Assembly (NCBI GenBank): GCA_030141605.1
Contig: JAQGDQ010000010.1
Span: forward strand, 295,501-359,500
Source: Tubiluchus corallicola
Taxonomy: Eukaryota > Priapulida > Priapulimorpha > Priapulimorphida > Tubiluchidae
Reading direction: 5' to 3'
DNA: 64,000 nt
Shown: one piece after another, positions 25,673 through 46,795 of the stretch
Layout: every line of letters starts with the position of its first letter
How positions within the stretch are numbered: the first letter of the stretch is position 1
Notes under the pieces: model-generated
The model's database searches: none
Seen by the model: the letters and a program-made list of their open reading frames with translations, nothing else
Told to the model about the DNA's origin: nothing
Translations under genes and position numbers: made by a program

Positions 25673-28600
25673 TCCTGCTGTTGTTGCATGAAACAATTCC
25701 TTTCTATTGTTGCTGCTGTCATTGTCGCCGTCGCAAACGTTATTGGTTATTGTTACGATTTGGAAAATGTTTCAGACCAACTTATACCTGTATTTTGCCA
25801 AACAACCAAACAAAAAATATGGTTGGTTGATTGATCTGTTTTTTAAGTGTCGACTCTTAATTGGCTGTATGAAACGTGATCTGATATTAATGAGGAGAAA
25901 ACTCTTTACCTTTTTGAACTTAAGAGGTTGGGAATATTAATTTCTCGTCACAGACTTGCATTTTACCTTATACTTAAAAAACATGCCGTTTAGAAATATT
26001 AATGCTCCATGTGATAATTAGATATAATATCTAACGGGAATTTATGATGTTATTCGTTTTCTTATTTAAAAGCTTCGTTATACTATTTAAACTCTGTATC
26101 GCGTTTCAAAGTTAACTTTTTATTGTAATTATCGTGAGAGTCAGTGGGTGATGATAGAGCTTTCTGTACCTGCAGCCCATCATCTGTTGCGAGTATTGGC
26201 AAACTTTTGGCCAAACACAAGCGCTTCACAAATCTGAAAATTGACATATAAAACGTTCGTTTCGCTACTTTCACACGAATTTGGCTATCACGCGAATGTT
26301 CTTATTACTCTGGCATAATAATCTATTTTTCCACGAGCTGCTTCCAGATACAACTCTTTGCGCGAATTACATTTCTTCTCCAACTATAACATGAAGTATC
26401 TTTAAACAGTTTCTTTCACTGCTAAAGTAGATTGCATTTTAAATCTAAGATATATGAGACATACATGGTGTGAACGATACATTGGCCCTGAGGGACACCG
26501 TTAGAAAGAGGAATGACCACATTCCAATAAGACGAGAATTAGCTAACCAGAAAGCTAGCATTTTACTGAGTGACCTGTATTATTAGAGAACGTGCTGATC
26601 GATCGAAAAGTGCTGTGGTCAGGGTGCGAGAAGGAATAAGCGTGTTTATGGCAAAGTAGGCAAATGGTGTGTTAACATTTGAGTGTGTAAGGTGTATAGG
26701 GTACACATGCTGTCCGCAATGTAGTGATTTAGTGGCGAACGGCACCACAATGGAATAAGAATGAATCAAGAGTCCAATTTCTTTGAGCTACATGACTTCT
26801 TCTGACTGTGTATCTTAGAAGTTAAACTATTTTTTACTAATGCCGAACACATGCGAACGCACAATGGTCTTGGTTGATAGAGGGAGGATTATTTTGTGCA
26901 ACCTCACAGTTGGAATAAACTTGTGCCTTATTAGAATGGAAGTTTGATAAACAAGTATTAAGGTAAATTTTATTCCACTGAATACAAATTTGTAACGAAA
27001 AGAGTAAATGACAGCCAGTGTTAACAATGTCAGACATATGCTGTGAGTTTGATGTCTTGTGTCAGTAGCTTCTATAACCTTTCTTAAGAAAGGTTTTAAT
27101 TGATGGCAGTTCTGACCTCAATGCTAAGCATGGTCTCAATATAGCATCAATGAAATGAAATCAATTATCATCGGGTTACGTCTTACATTGTGCGTTTGAC
27201 CCCAATACGGTTTTTGTAGAAGAATTAGTTTAGCTTTGTAGGCGAATTTTCATGATGTAATCTGCTTGTTTAGAATTGCATGTCAGATTATAGTCGAGCA
27301 GAAAGAACTTTGACAGTGATCTGGCGTAAAATCCATCGTAGAATTACGATTTTTAGGTGATTAATAAGAAGCCCCAGGTCAATTTTCAGATTGCTCTTAG
27401 ACAATTAAACAAAAAAATAATTGGACAATGATTTGCAATTATGAAGCCTGTTGCTTAACTTGTTGCAGCTTGAAGATCTTTTTGGCATATCTACGATGAC
27501 GTAATTGAACAAACGTTTTTATTGCTTCTTCCTTAACTGAATTCTTTATATTGGTTAACCCCGTAAATGAAAGTTTTTATAGTCAATGTTCGCCAAAATA
27601 TTATAGGATTTCTTTTTATATGTTTTTACATATTATCTTATAATATTCAAATCCAATAAGAAAACTCTTCGAAAACTTGCTTAGCCTGTTGTTAAATGAA
27701 TTTAACTCTTTTTCTTTCTTCTTTTTCATCACCACTTGTACAGCGAGACATCAACCCGGCGCTGTGACGAAGCCCACACTCGACAAAACTGTAATTTCGT
27801 ATGTAACTTTCAAATTGTTGAAGTTCTCTGAACCACTTAATAAACTTAACACAAAAGCCCTCCCGGTTCAGCGCGCTGTTAAAATGTTTCTGCATTTCGA
27901 ACTGGTGGCAGTAAAACGAGTTTGACTTGTCATGAGATCTAACCTTCAAACTAGATCGCCCACGTGATCAAAACATGTAATTCGTTGAAATTTTATCCGT
28001 GTTATTAAGTTATCAACAACGAAAACCCGTTACTCTAAAAAGTTGCTTCCTATTGCCATAAATAAAGTATAATCTTCCGATCACTCATGACTTCGTGTTT
28101 TTCCCTTACTTTTAAGTAGGTGAAAACAAATATGTTTTGCTTGCGTAATGCGGGGTGCATTGCTATGTCGCCACTGATAACTGATAACTGCTGTTTTTGC
28201 GCCTCCGTTACTAGAGCCGCTACTTTTTTTACACGATTTGAAATACCGCAAACTGGTATAGCAGGCCCTACTTATTAGGTTGATATTGATGGCAGGAGCA
28301 ACAACTTTCATATTTTCGACAATGGTGTTTTACAGAAGTATCTTAACACTTTATTCGAATGCATGTTCGTCTTACCACAATAGTTATCTAGAGTCAGATT
28401 GGCAGTCACCCATCTATTTACCAACTATGCTCAGTGTTATTTAACTTAAGTTGCAAAACACATACTATGACCATTCGGCTGTACCCCTTATTGTTGTTAA
28501 CTTTACTTCTTCGTATGTTGCTGTTGCTGCAGTTACTGACGCTGTTACTGCTTACTGTCTTGTCAATGATGTTGATGCCATTGTTATTGTTGTTGCTGTT

Positions 28601-31600
28601 ATTATTATTGCCGTCACCCGATATAGCTTTATGTAGATCGCTGCTGCAATTTCTCACTCTCGTCTTTGTGCAACTGCAGCCCTTGCTGCTACTGTTAATG
28701 TTATTGTTGGTATTACTATTGATGTTGCCATCGATGCAACCGTTGTTGCTGTTGTTGTTGCCGTTGTATTTCATTTTCATACTGCTAAAATATAGAGAAC
28801 TGAAAGCATACATGGAACCACAGAGAGAGGAAAACGTATAGACATCTCACATTGTAACTCCACGACATACAGTGGACGTATTTTAAACTTTGAACAGACC
28901 ATGCTTTATGTTAAATCACAGCCTTAAATAATTGTAGGAACAAATAACAGCTATTTGACCGCTGCGCTGACCATGGCTATTTGCCTAACAACTCAAGGTA
29001 AATACAAGCAGTAGTTAAGCTTTAATATAACCCACTTACCTTAATAGCTCTTTAAACCCTCTATATCCGGGCAAAGCTTGGTAAATATGGCGTGTGTGCT
29101 TTTACCAGGTGAGTTGTTTTTGTTAGAATTCAAGTGTTTTTGCTTGTAAACAATTAAACCTTTTTTTCCGATGAAGCTCAGATGAAAACTTACTGTGTAG
29201 TTATGGCACTCTATCATTTATGCACTATTATTTTTATAAAGTAAACTCTTAACAAATATAAAATGTTAAGACTGTTACAGACCTTTCTATGATGTTTTAT
29301 TGTTTTGAAACATAGTTTTTGATACAAGTCAGTTTTGTAAATTTTCAGCGCTTCTTATATATAAGATGCCCTGACATCTAAAGAGTCGAGCAGTTTGTTT
29401 AGACTTGATAATTAATTGAAAAAAAGCAAAATATGAAAACTCGGAGAAATAAATAAAACGTATAGCCTTAAAAGTCGTTAACTAGAAGCTTTAAAGTTTG
29501 TTTTTATAGCTTAAGGTTTGGAACAAACGAATTCTTTACGAACAAACTAATAAGCGATGCTTCAGATTTTCCCAGAACTGAATTGCGCCCTAGATCGGGT
29601 AACGGAAACCAAGCATTGGTAATTACATCGGTTGCCGATATATCGGTTATGAGTACATCGATTGGTACATTATCAATGTATGAACAAAAGGGATGGTAAC
29701 TAAAGTTCTACTGACAACCCTAGTACACTATTACTATAATAACTAATATAAGTCAGCCATGCCTTTTGTAACAGCAATTATCATGCACACGCCGAGTCTT
29801 TTTTTGCATTCAGTTGCGATATTTTTGAACTTGAGACGTTCATTGTCACCAAGATGAAACAAAGTTTCTTGCTAATTATGTTAGTCTTGATTAAATCTGT
29901 CCTTATAATGAGCGTTATTAAGCTCGAGCAAACTGCATGTTAGTTTCCGAGTAGACTCACTGGAATAATAGTCGTTATTAACGATTATAAATATCATTGA
30001 ATTATCTTGTTTTCACCAGCATAACAATAATAGTATGAATCGTCTACACCGTATAATATGTGCATTGTAATAGTGGTGTGTGACACCTCAGTTCAGTGAC
30101 CTGGTTTTGTGTAATAATAATACAGGTATTATCCTACCTGGCACGAAATCCAAACATGCTAAATTCGAATTTTAATTCTACTTTAAAAAGTGATTGTAAA
30201 ATGGAGATTGGGTTTCCAAACGCAGTAATTATAAAGTCTGTATTAGCTGCAGGTAATTTGATTGCAAAAGACAAACGTGCAATTGTTTACACCTTTATTT
30301 ATCGACTTTCACATGTAGGTGCGTAGGCAAATTAAAGATGACTTTTGCTTTTAGCAAGTGAGGCTTTAGTTTTGAAAAGTGGGCTAATGACGAAAACTGA
30401 CAACTTTCTCTTTTGCTTTGTCTAAGTATCTTGAAAATAAATAACTCAAACTCGCATCGCGGTTCTTCTGCAGTGTGCCACTTCATTGTTCTAAATTCGA
30501 AAGAATGTTTGAGACTTTCTATTTCAGTAATTTCACCACCGCCCAGTAGGAGCAAGAGAGTTGGGACGTACTCTTGTAAAACTTTCTCATTAATTCCCAT
30601 AACGATCACGCGGTGGCTTTGTAATTCAATATAGCATACTGACACTGTAGGTTATGATAATACACCCCGATTCAAATCAGAAGTTCTACTCCTCGAAGTA
30701 TTCTTCCGCTTTATTCAGAGATTCTCACATTTTAATATAACATTTAACATCACTAGTACTGTATCTATTGAGCCTCAAATTGCGAAACGTGTATTAAAAC
30801 TTCTGTATTGTATAATACTTCAAATAAACCCCAGGTTAAAATCTTTGGCAATATTGAACATGCAATCAAGTATTTCTACTTCAGAAAAAAATATATTAAA
30901 ATGTCTACTAGTTGTAGAGTCGATGAAAGACCAACGTGTAAACTACTTTATGAATTATGATGGGCAAAAGAAGGCCAAATAATAATTAGAAATTTCTTGG
31001 ATATTGAAATTCAAACAGTGTTTAATTATATATTAGGTCTGCATGCATACTAAGATTCACACTTTTTAGTTTTCACTAACCATATTGCTTTTAAGACGTA
31101 GTCTAACATTTTTTGTTGTTTCGTTTTTCTCCCGTGTGTAGTTGTTAACGTTGTTAAAATGCAGATGTAGTAATAGTTGTATGTATACTATATTTTGCCA
31201 ATATAGGATGTATGTTTTCAGACGTATGATAGTCTATTGTAAAACAGCGTTTAATTTTTACAATTTGCTTTTATATAACAGGCGCAAAAATGTAAAAATT
31301 TCGGCACCTGTTACAAAAATGCTAACTTACAGAGGAACAAACAAACATTAATTCAAATAGTATTAATATAGGCATACATCTGCTAGCTTTTGTTGTGTAG
31401 TCACTAGTTTGAGGACAGCTTTTTCCAACTAGGTAAACACTGCTGACATTGTTAGCTGGACTGCTTGTGTTCATTTTAGGCAGCTCTTTCCGGACGGGCA
31501 GACTTTGCAGGACGTTGTCCAGCTGAATGCGCCTCTTTACACTAAATCAGTAGTTTCTTCTTATACCTAACCAGATTAAATGAGAACATTGGCTTTACAT

Positions 31601-32283
31601 AAGTTTGGTGACCTTGCTCTCTTTTTCATTTGTTTGTACTGTTGCCTTACAAAAAGTTAGCAAAAGCCGTTTGTCTATTGAAAAAACAATTCTTTTACGT
31701 GTATATTGTTCGAAGAAATTGGGTTTCTCTAGTTTGACAGGCAAAAGAATTATAGCAGTCTACAAAGATTAGCCATAAAAATAGCGAATGATTATAATTT
31801 AACGTTGTAGCCTAAATTTTAGGTTATCTACTGTGAGTCGTCTAATGTTCTGGTTAAGATTTACCTTAATGCAATTAGTTGGCCAGTCAGTTAGTTAACA
31901 CGAAAAAGCGCAAAATCGTTAAAATAACTGACGCTGTTCAACTCGTTGTCGTTTGTTTGTTAAAGCATGTATATGCAGGTACCACAAACCCAATGACAAC
32001 TGTAAAACATTAAACTAAAGGTTATTAGTCATAATTTTAGAATTTATTTGTTTTATCAATAATTGTTTGTTTGTAGTGTCGTCATATTTCATAACTGAAA
32101 TTGTATTTATGTCTAGTTTGGTATCTGTTTTTGGCACTGATAAATGTTATATGTGCTTCTCTAACAGCTCGTGAAAATGGCGCGTAAGAAAATTGGGAAA
32201 ATTAATTAGCTAATTATTGCTCTAGATTTATTCGATTAACGAAACTGAATACTGTTTATAAAACACTTTTAGTTATTTTTCAG
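25673..32283. other. Gene-poor region upstream of the HHD-PDZ gene
   Basis: No exon can be supported. Unrecognised open frames include minus 30295-30645 (116 codons) and minus 27692-27949. A GTT/GCT-rich low-complexity patch lies at 28490-28770. A possible decayed LINE remnant (minus) near 26.4-27.1 kb is discussed under findings. Untranslated or small upstream exons of the scaffold gene may be here. Confidence 0.4.
28490..28770. repeat. Degenerate GTT/GCT trinucleotide-rich patch
   Basis: Interrupted 'gttgctgtt'-type repeats produce Leu-rich plus and Asn/Ser-rich minus frames of about 130 codons. Their composition is explained by the repeat. Confidence 0.75.
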
Positions 32284-41130
<8,847 letters not shown>

Positions 41131-41239
41131 AATTAACTGTGAATTGAGGCTAATTCATACTAAAACAATCGTAGTTCAGCGACCTCTCAAAGATTTTGTG
41201 AAATCAGCTCTTTACCAGACATTGCGTGTTCACCTGCGC

Positions 41240-41245
41240 AATAAA
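41240..41245 (+). terminator. Candidate poly(A) signal of the HHD-PDZ gene
   Basis: AATAAA lies 110 bp after the stop codon. Confidence 0.45.
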
Positions 41246-42914
41246 CCTAATACAAGTGATTGCGGGTAACAAAGTCTGGTAAACGGATGCTCTGAAAACA
41301 ATATAAAGTGATTTTACCTAATAACGTATAACGCATTCCACATGTCTGGTAAACGCCGCTTTAGGTTATAATTGCATTGAGGTAATTCGATTAGCCAGCA
41401 AACAGTATATTCACCAGGTTATGTGTTGTCTTAATCTTCGTTTAACCAAACAGGGATGTATTGCAGATCTTAGAGCAGCGAAATCTCAGCTGTTATTATT
41501 GTCAATGCAAAATTAAATGCTTACATGTATAGTTATCGATATAATGTACAAAGTAATTTGAAAGTTTGTATATTGATCAAAATTAATACTGGTTAACATA
41601 ACTGTAATTACAAGTTGTTATATTTATAAACTATGTATTTGCACGTTGTACAAGTATGCATTAATTATTTTAGACATGTACCTATTTTGGATGAAAACGT
41701 AAGTTTAAGCAGTAAAAAGTCTAAGTAATGAAATGTACAGCAAAGTGCAGGTGCCTTGTAAAATGCTATTTTTAAATATTTTAATGTAAACTTTTTATCA
41801 CAAATGTACATAAGCTTTTAGGCACAAACACATAAAGAACTAAAGTAGCCAGTGTGTTTTATATACACGCATGCGGCTTTATAACGTGGCATTGTTATAG
41901 CAGCTTGTAGCTTATTTATTTTTAGGAATAGCGAAACATGGCGTTTTTCCAAATACACTTTACTTTTTGCAACAAAATTATTATTTATTGTAATAATACA
42001 TCTCTAGTGCTTTTAAGTAGTAGTATTAATAGTAATAATAAAAACAACAACAACAAGATGAAGCATTAATGTGATTATTTTATTGTTTGATTAGGTTTTT
42101 TATGACAATTATTTTATTTTTATATGTATATATACTTCATACATCAGTTAATGCTGAGTACACGTTATTTGCACTTTGTACAGTTCACACTGTCATTCTC
42201 CTAAATCAACTTAATGAGAAACTTACATAATTAATTCAACACAATTATTGAACACATGTGACATGTCCAATGGTATCTCATATTGTGCGGAATATTTTGA
42301 CATTCTGTGAGGAGTGCCTTGCATTTCTTCGTGTGATGCGTCAGAATTGTCTAGCATAATGAAATTTCGTTCGACATGATACATGTCAAAATGTCAATAG
42401 GCCTATATTCGCCAAAAAAAGATTTCTGTTTCTATAAAAGTTTTCAATCTCGCAATAGTTTTATGATATACCCCGAATTTTCAAAAGCAAGTTTCAAAAT
42501 TCAATAATATAGACGAGGTGTATGGTATAAGTATTTGAGGAAAGGGTTAATCAGGTACAACTATAAACGATTTTTCTTTCTGTAATTCGGGATTCTTTCT
42601 GTAATCTTTCTGATCTTATAAGCAGCCAATACCTGGCTGTATGGCGCTTGGAGACATCTGTCGGTTCAGCATTTTGGTGTGAGCACATGAATTTCGCGCA
42701 CATTTTAAAGCTTAAAAACACATTAGTAAGAGCCTGTCATTAAACGCAAATCATGGTTACGTAGACTTACGTTTAGCAAATTTCTACCATGATGGGTCGT
42801 CCAGAAATGCGAGTATATATAATGCATTAATCTGAAATTTTTAGTTGTTTAGTTACAAAAAATTACCTCCCTTAAAGTAAATCATGAGTAACAATATGAT
42901 AAAGATTAGTATCC
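41246..42914. other. No gene recognised
   Basis: AT-rich intergenic DNA with short A/T-rich and AAC/AAT runs near 42020-42060. Part of it may be 3'UTR. Confidence 0.45.
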
Positions 42915-42920
42915 ACTTTA

Positions 42921-43154
42921 TTTTCTTGTCTCATGCACATTTACCCTACCAAGAAAGAATGTTGCTGTGATGAGTGGTATGAACACAAGGTCAATAAGTT
43001 GTATTGTACAAATGTTAAATGAGAATTTTTTAGGTTCTACGATAGTCTTATTGAGTAACCGACAGTAACTGGAAATTATTATAACAATCGCTGTGTTTCC
43101 CACAATAATGGCGTGTACTCGCATATTTTGGAAAAGGGGATTCTCACTACACAT
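42921..43154 (-). pseudogene. GPCR-like fragment covering TM1-TM2
   Basis: From the ATG at 43154 the frame reads a short N-terminus, then IIVGNTAIVIIISSY (TM1 with the G-N signature), a polar loop, and FSFNICTIQLIDLVFIPLIT (TM2 with the conserved Asp and a following Pro). An in-frame TAA lies just upstream of the start. The frame ends soon after TM2, next to a possible donor AGG/GTAAAT near 42949. It may be a first coding exon whose partners I cannot find or a receptor remnant; I saw no TM3-TM7 in the minus-strand sequence below it. Confidence 0.4.
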
Positions 43155-43732
43155 ATCCACTTAACATACCTCGCACCCGACCCGCAAGACTTCAGTACGG
43201 TTATTGTCGCCGACAAGTGCATTTCTCTAATAATCGCAGCCTGTTTTTATATGTATATCATAATAAACTGTTGACTAACTGACCAGTTTGTTCTATAATC
43301 ATTGATTGTGTTACAATATTTAGGCCTACTTTCAAATAAAGAGTAGGTTCTAGGTAGCGATAAAGAGTAATTACTCTTTAAATTGTTTGCTTGAATTAAT
43401 GCTATCATAAATAGGCCTAGAACCCTGAGTGACAATGCGAATGAAATCGCTAAAGCTAATAGTATGACGAAGCTGACAGACGGAGACGCTGCATAACTGC
43501 GTTTACGACAATCTGCTGGCGTAACTAGATATGACAATGGCGTTCTCTTATTTTTTTAACAGCAGGATAAAACACAGGTAAAACGTAAACTCGTCATCTG
43601 ACAGTATGATATGCTACCAAAGAAAGCTACCAAACATTATTGAAAGAGTACGCCTTCAGGTGGAATAAGCATACAAACGTTGAATTTTGAAACCAAACCT
43701 GCCCGAAAAATGTAAAAATTAAGTTTAGTTAT

Positions 43733-43816
43733 TACACAGCCTGGGTTTGAACCAGGTATCTCTCGTTTACAACGTGAACGTCATGACAGACTTACATCAC
43801 GCTTATACTCTGTGGT
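43733..43816 (-). tRNA. Degenerate tRNA-like sequence (tRNA pseudogene or SINE head)
   Basis: On the minus strand a perfect 5-bp T-arm, CCTGG-TTCAAAC-CCAGG (43740-43756), is followed by CTGTG, which can pair with CACAG at the 5' side. The segment 'gacgttcacgttgtaaacgagaga' aligns in position with the anticodon arm of eukaryotic tRNA-Val, but the residue before the anticodon is C rather than U, and the D-arm side is about 10 nt too long. A functional tRNA is unlikely. Confidence 0.35.
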
Positions 43817-44281
43817 GATCGCGACAGGTTCTAATTCAGTCTATAGCTGGCCAGTTAATCATCTTATTCTGAGAAAGTTTGGTTCCTCTATCCAACTACT
43901 GTAGCTTTATCAGATCACTAATTAAGATTATAAATATTTAATGAATAAGACTGAGTAAATTCTGTAAATAGTACACAAACGAAGATAAGATGTAACACAA
44001 GCACATTATAACAAGAAGATCGTCTAATTGCAACTTCGAAATAGATTTTCGGCCACTTAATTAATATTGGATCACCAAAAATAGAATAAAGCCCAAATGC
44101 CTAATCGCCAAATCGCAAATCGATAACTAATGTCATTAACGAAAATACTTCTTAGTTCAATATAATAGGCTTATATTTTCCGGAAATTTCTCCCTGGCTT
44201 TATCTCCACATCTCTAAGTATTACCCAATTTAAGCACTCAGTGAAACTTGCACAGACCCAAGGAACCCGAAAGTGGAATGT

Positions 44282-44522
44282 AATGCTTATTTTAATATTA
44301 ATACATCAATTATGAATATTCAAAATTAACTTTGATTTTAATAAATCACTTTTGAATATTCATAAATGATTTATTAACATTAATAAATGCGTGATGTTTT
44401 AACATTAAAATCGATTTATTAATATTAATAAATGAATTATGAATATTTCAAATTGGTTTATTAATATTAAAAAATAATTTATGAATTTTCAAAACTGATT
44501 TATTAATATTAGAAAATAAGCG
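44282..44522. repeat. AT-rich internally repetitive element with near-palindromic ends
   Basis: A motif like 'tttattaatattaataaat' followed by 'gaatattcaaa' recurs about every 60 bp. The outer ends are inverted: GCTTATTTTAATATTAATA on the left and TATTAATATTAGAAAATAAGC on the right. It could be a foldback element or an AT minisatellite. Confidence 0.65.
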
Positions 44523-44704
44523 TTAAATTCAACTTTTGTGTTTCAAACAGACTTGTATAGAACGATGTAAGCTTAGCTTACATTACCCCTGGTTACAAGA
44601 AACATTGGTAGCAGGAGCAAGCTTATTCAGTCCTGTATTATTTAAGAGTCATCGTCTAAGAGCCCTGTATAAGGTAGAAGCGTTGCTACGTAAAGTTTAG
44701 AAAG

Positions 44705-44792
44705 ATGGTGCTAGTAAGGCGCAGGCGACTGTTATTAGTTGCGTTAATAATGCTGTTTTCATCGTTTTGGTTGACATTATATAAGCAAAAAG
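44705..44792 (+). CDS. Sulfotransferase alternative exon 1a (signal anchor)
   Basis: ATG at 44705; 29 codons plus one base, then donor G/GTAACG. It encodes M-V-L-V, four Arg, then a hydrophobic run (LLLVALIMLFSSFWLTLY) and K-Q-K, a textbook cytosolic-basic plus type II anchor. The phase (1) matches the catalytic exon. Confidence 0.75.
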
Positions 44793-46714
44793 GTAACGTA
44801 GACTGGCTGAATGATTTACTTTTTTTATTTAATTAAAAGACGAATAAACGTTGTAAATAAGTAGAAATCGCAAATGTTTCAATTAACGCAAGAGTTATTA
44901 GCAAATAAATGAATGAATGAATGAAAGAAGGAAGGAAGCGAATGAAAGAATGATTTGTGAATTTATATTAGTGTGGATGCCAAAAATTTTGGACGTGTAT
45001 TTAATGTAGGTAACTTTTATATGTCTTTTTTTTACTGACTAAAGCAAATCAGAGAAACGATTGAACAAATGGAAGACTAAACAAATGAACGAATGAGTGA
45101 ATTAATAAACAAAGGAGAGAGTAAGTGAATACTAAAATGCACAAATAATTTTTTGAATAAATGAATGAGTGAGTGAATGAATGGGTAAATAAACGAGCTA
45201 TGAACAGAATAAAAGAACATCTAAAAGAATGAAAGAAAAATAACAATAATAGCAATAATGAACAAAGGAATGAATGAACAACTAAATGCCGTCATGTTGT
45301 GTAATGGGTATTATGCCATGTTTATTCTTGAAATTGAAGGGCTACGTTTTTGTAACTTCAGTTCGTTCCAGAAATGATTAGTTGCGCTAGGTTTTTTGAG
45401 ATTTAACTGTCTGTGTTAAGAAATATGACGGTAAATTATTGTATACAAATAATTATTTACTTATTATTATTAGTATTATAATTATTATTATGAGTTTATT
45501 TATAGAAATATACAGCTTACAAAGACAAGATGTTAGTAAAACAGACAATAGGATGATAGTAAAGTAACATATCTACAGAAATTCAACTTTGTAATATCCA
45601 GTATCCACTCATTTCAGTACTCTTGTAATTTATAACATACAGTGTTGCAAAAATCTATAACAGGTATCTTAAAACATAATCTTTAAATGAGTTCTTTACC
45701 GTTAACTTTGCATTTTCGTTTAGATCTACAGCACAACCATATTTAAATCTTAAATTTATTTGACTGTTATTTACATAGTAGCATAGCTTTGGAATTCTCA
45801 ATGTGCAAGACTTTGCAATTTTTCTCACAAAATTAAATTTTCGACTATCTATAAAATAATTCGCAGACATTGTGCCACAAAAATACATTGACAATTTGAC
45901 GCTTTCATTTTGTCTAAAACCAAATATTTTTCTACAATCAGTGTTCCATTTTACCCTAATGGCATTAACTTCACTGTTTGATATATCCCAAATTTGGCAT
46001 CCGTATAATAAAATTGATAGACAATATATATTCATCAGAGTCTTACCTACTATGTTATGTTTTGCAGCACTATTTGTAAATAAATTATTATTCCATACAG
46101 CGATGTACAGAACGAAAGTAATGACATTGCTATGGCTGCATGATCATTGGACTTTATACGGTTCTGTATCTGTAAGCAACAGCTGTTACAGACGTATAAA
46201 CCCATCATTATTTTCACTTCAGTAAAAAGACCAAATATATACGACGCTACAGCTGCAACGGCATGTTTGATGAGGGAATTTTGTTTGTGGAGTATAATGA
46301 CTGTAAACACGCCTAAACTGGACTTTGGGCAGTTGAGTGTTCAGTGTTCAAAGGTTCTGATTTCATTGTGAAAAATGAAAAGGCAAAAACGACATTTGGT
46401 GGTCTTATTAGTGTCAGCGTGTTTGCTATTCTTGATTATACACAGATATACTAGTGGTAAGGCTTGAAAAACGTTATCTATTTCATGACACTGTATGTAG
46501 TACACACACAGTAGTTACTTACGGAAACAGGTTAACAATAAATTTTCCTACTGTCGTTGCCAGAGAGGAAAGCATTCTTATGCAGGCGTCTTTAGACGTA
46601 AAATTTTTACTAATTTTTACATTATAACACGTTTCTTATATGCTAAAGTTGAATTGAATGCTCATTTTTAATATTAGTGGACCAATTTTTGATTATTCGT
46701 AAGTAATGTACTCA

Positions 46715-46795
<81 letters not shown>

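Noticed and set aside
29089-29109. ATG GCG TGT GTG CTT TTA CCA G followed by GTGAGT, resembling a short first coding exon
   Set aside because: It would leave phase 1, which gives a stop in the HHD exon at 32284; no intermediate exon could be found.
30295-30645. 116-codon minus-strand frame
   Set aside because: No recognisable domain, no splice or promoter context; kept only as an unassigned frame.
32177-32283. ATGGCGC/GTAAGA as a start exon just before the HHD exon
   Set aside because: The phase does not match the HHD frame, and the intron would be only about 100 nt; no support.
43247-43537. 96-codon minus frame with a hydrophobic stretch
   Set aside because: One Leu/Ala/Ser-rich run in AT-rich DNA is not enough; no GPCR or other family signature could be read.
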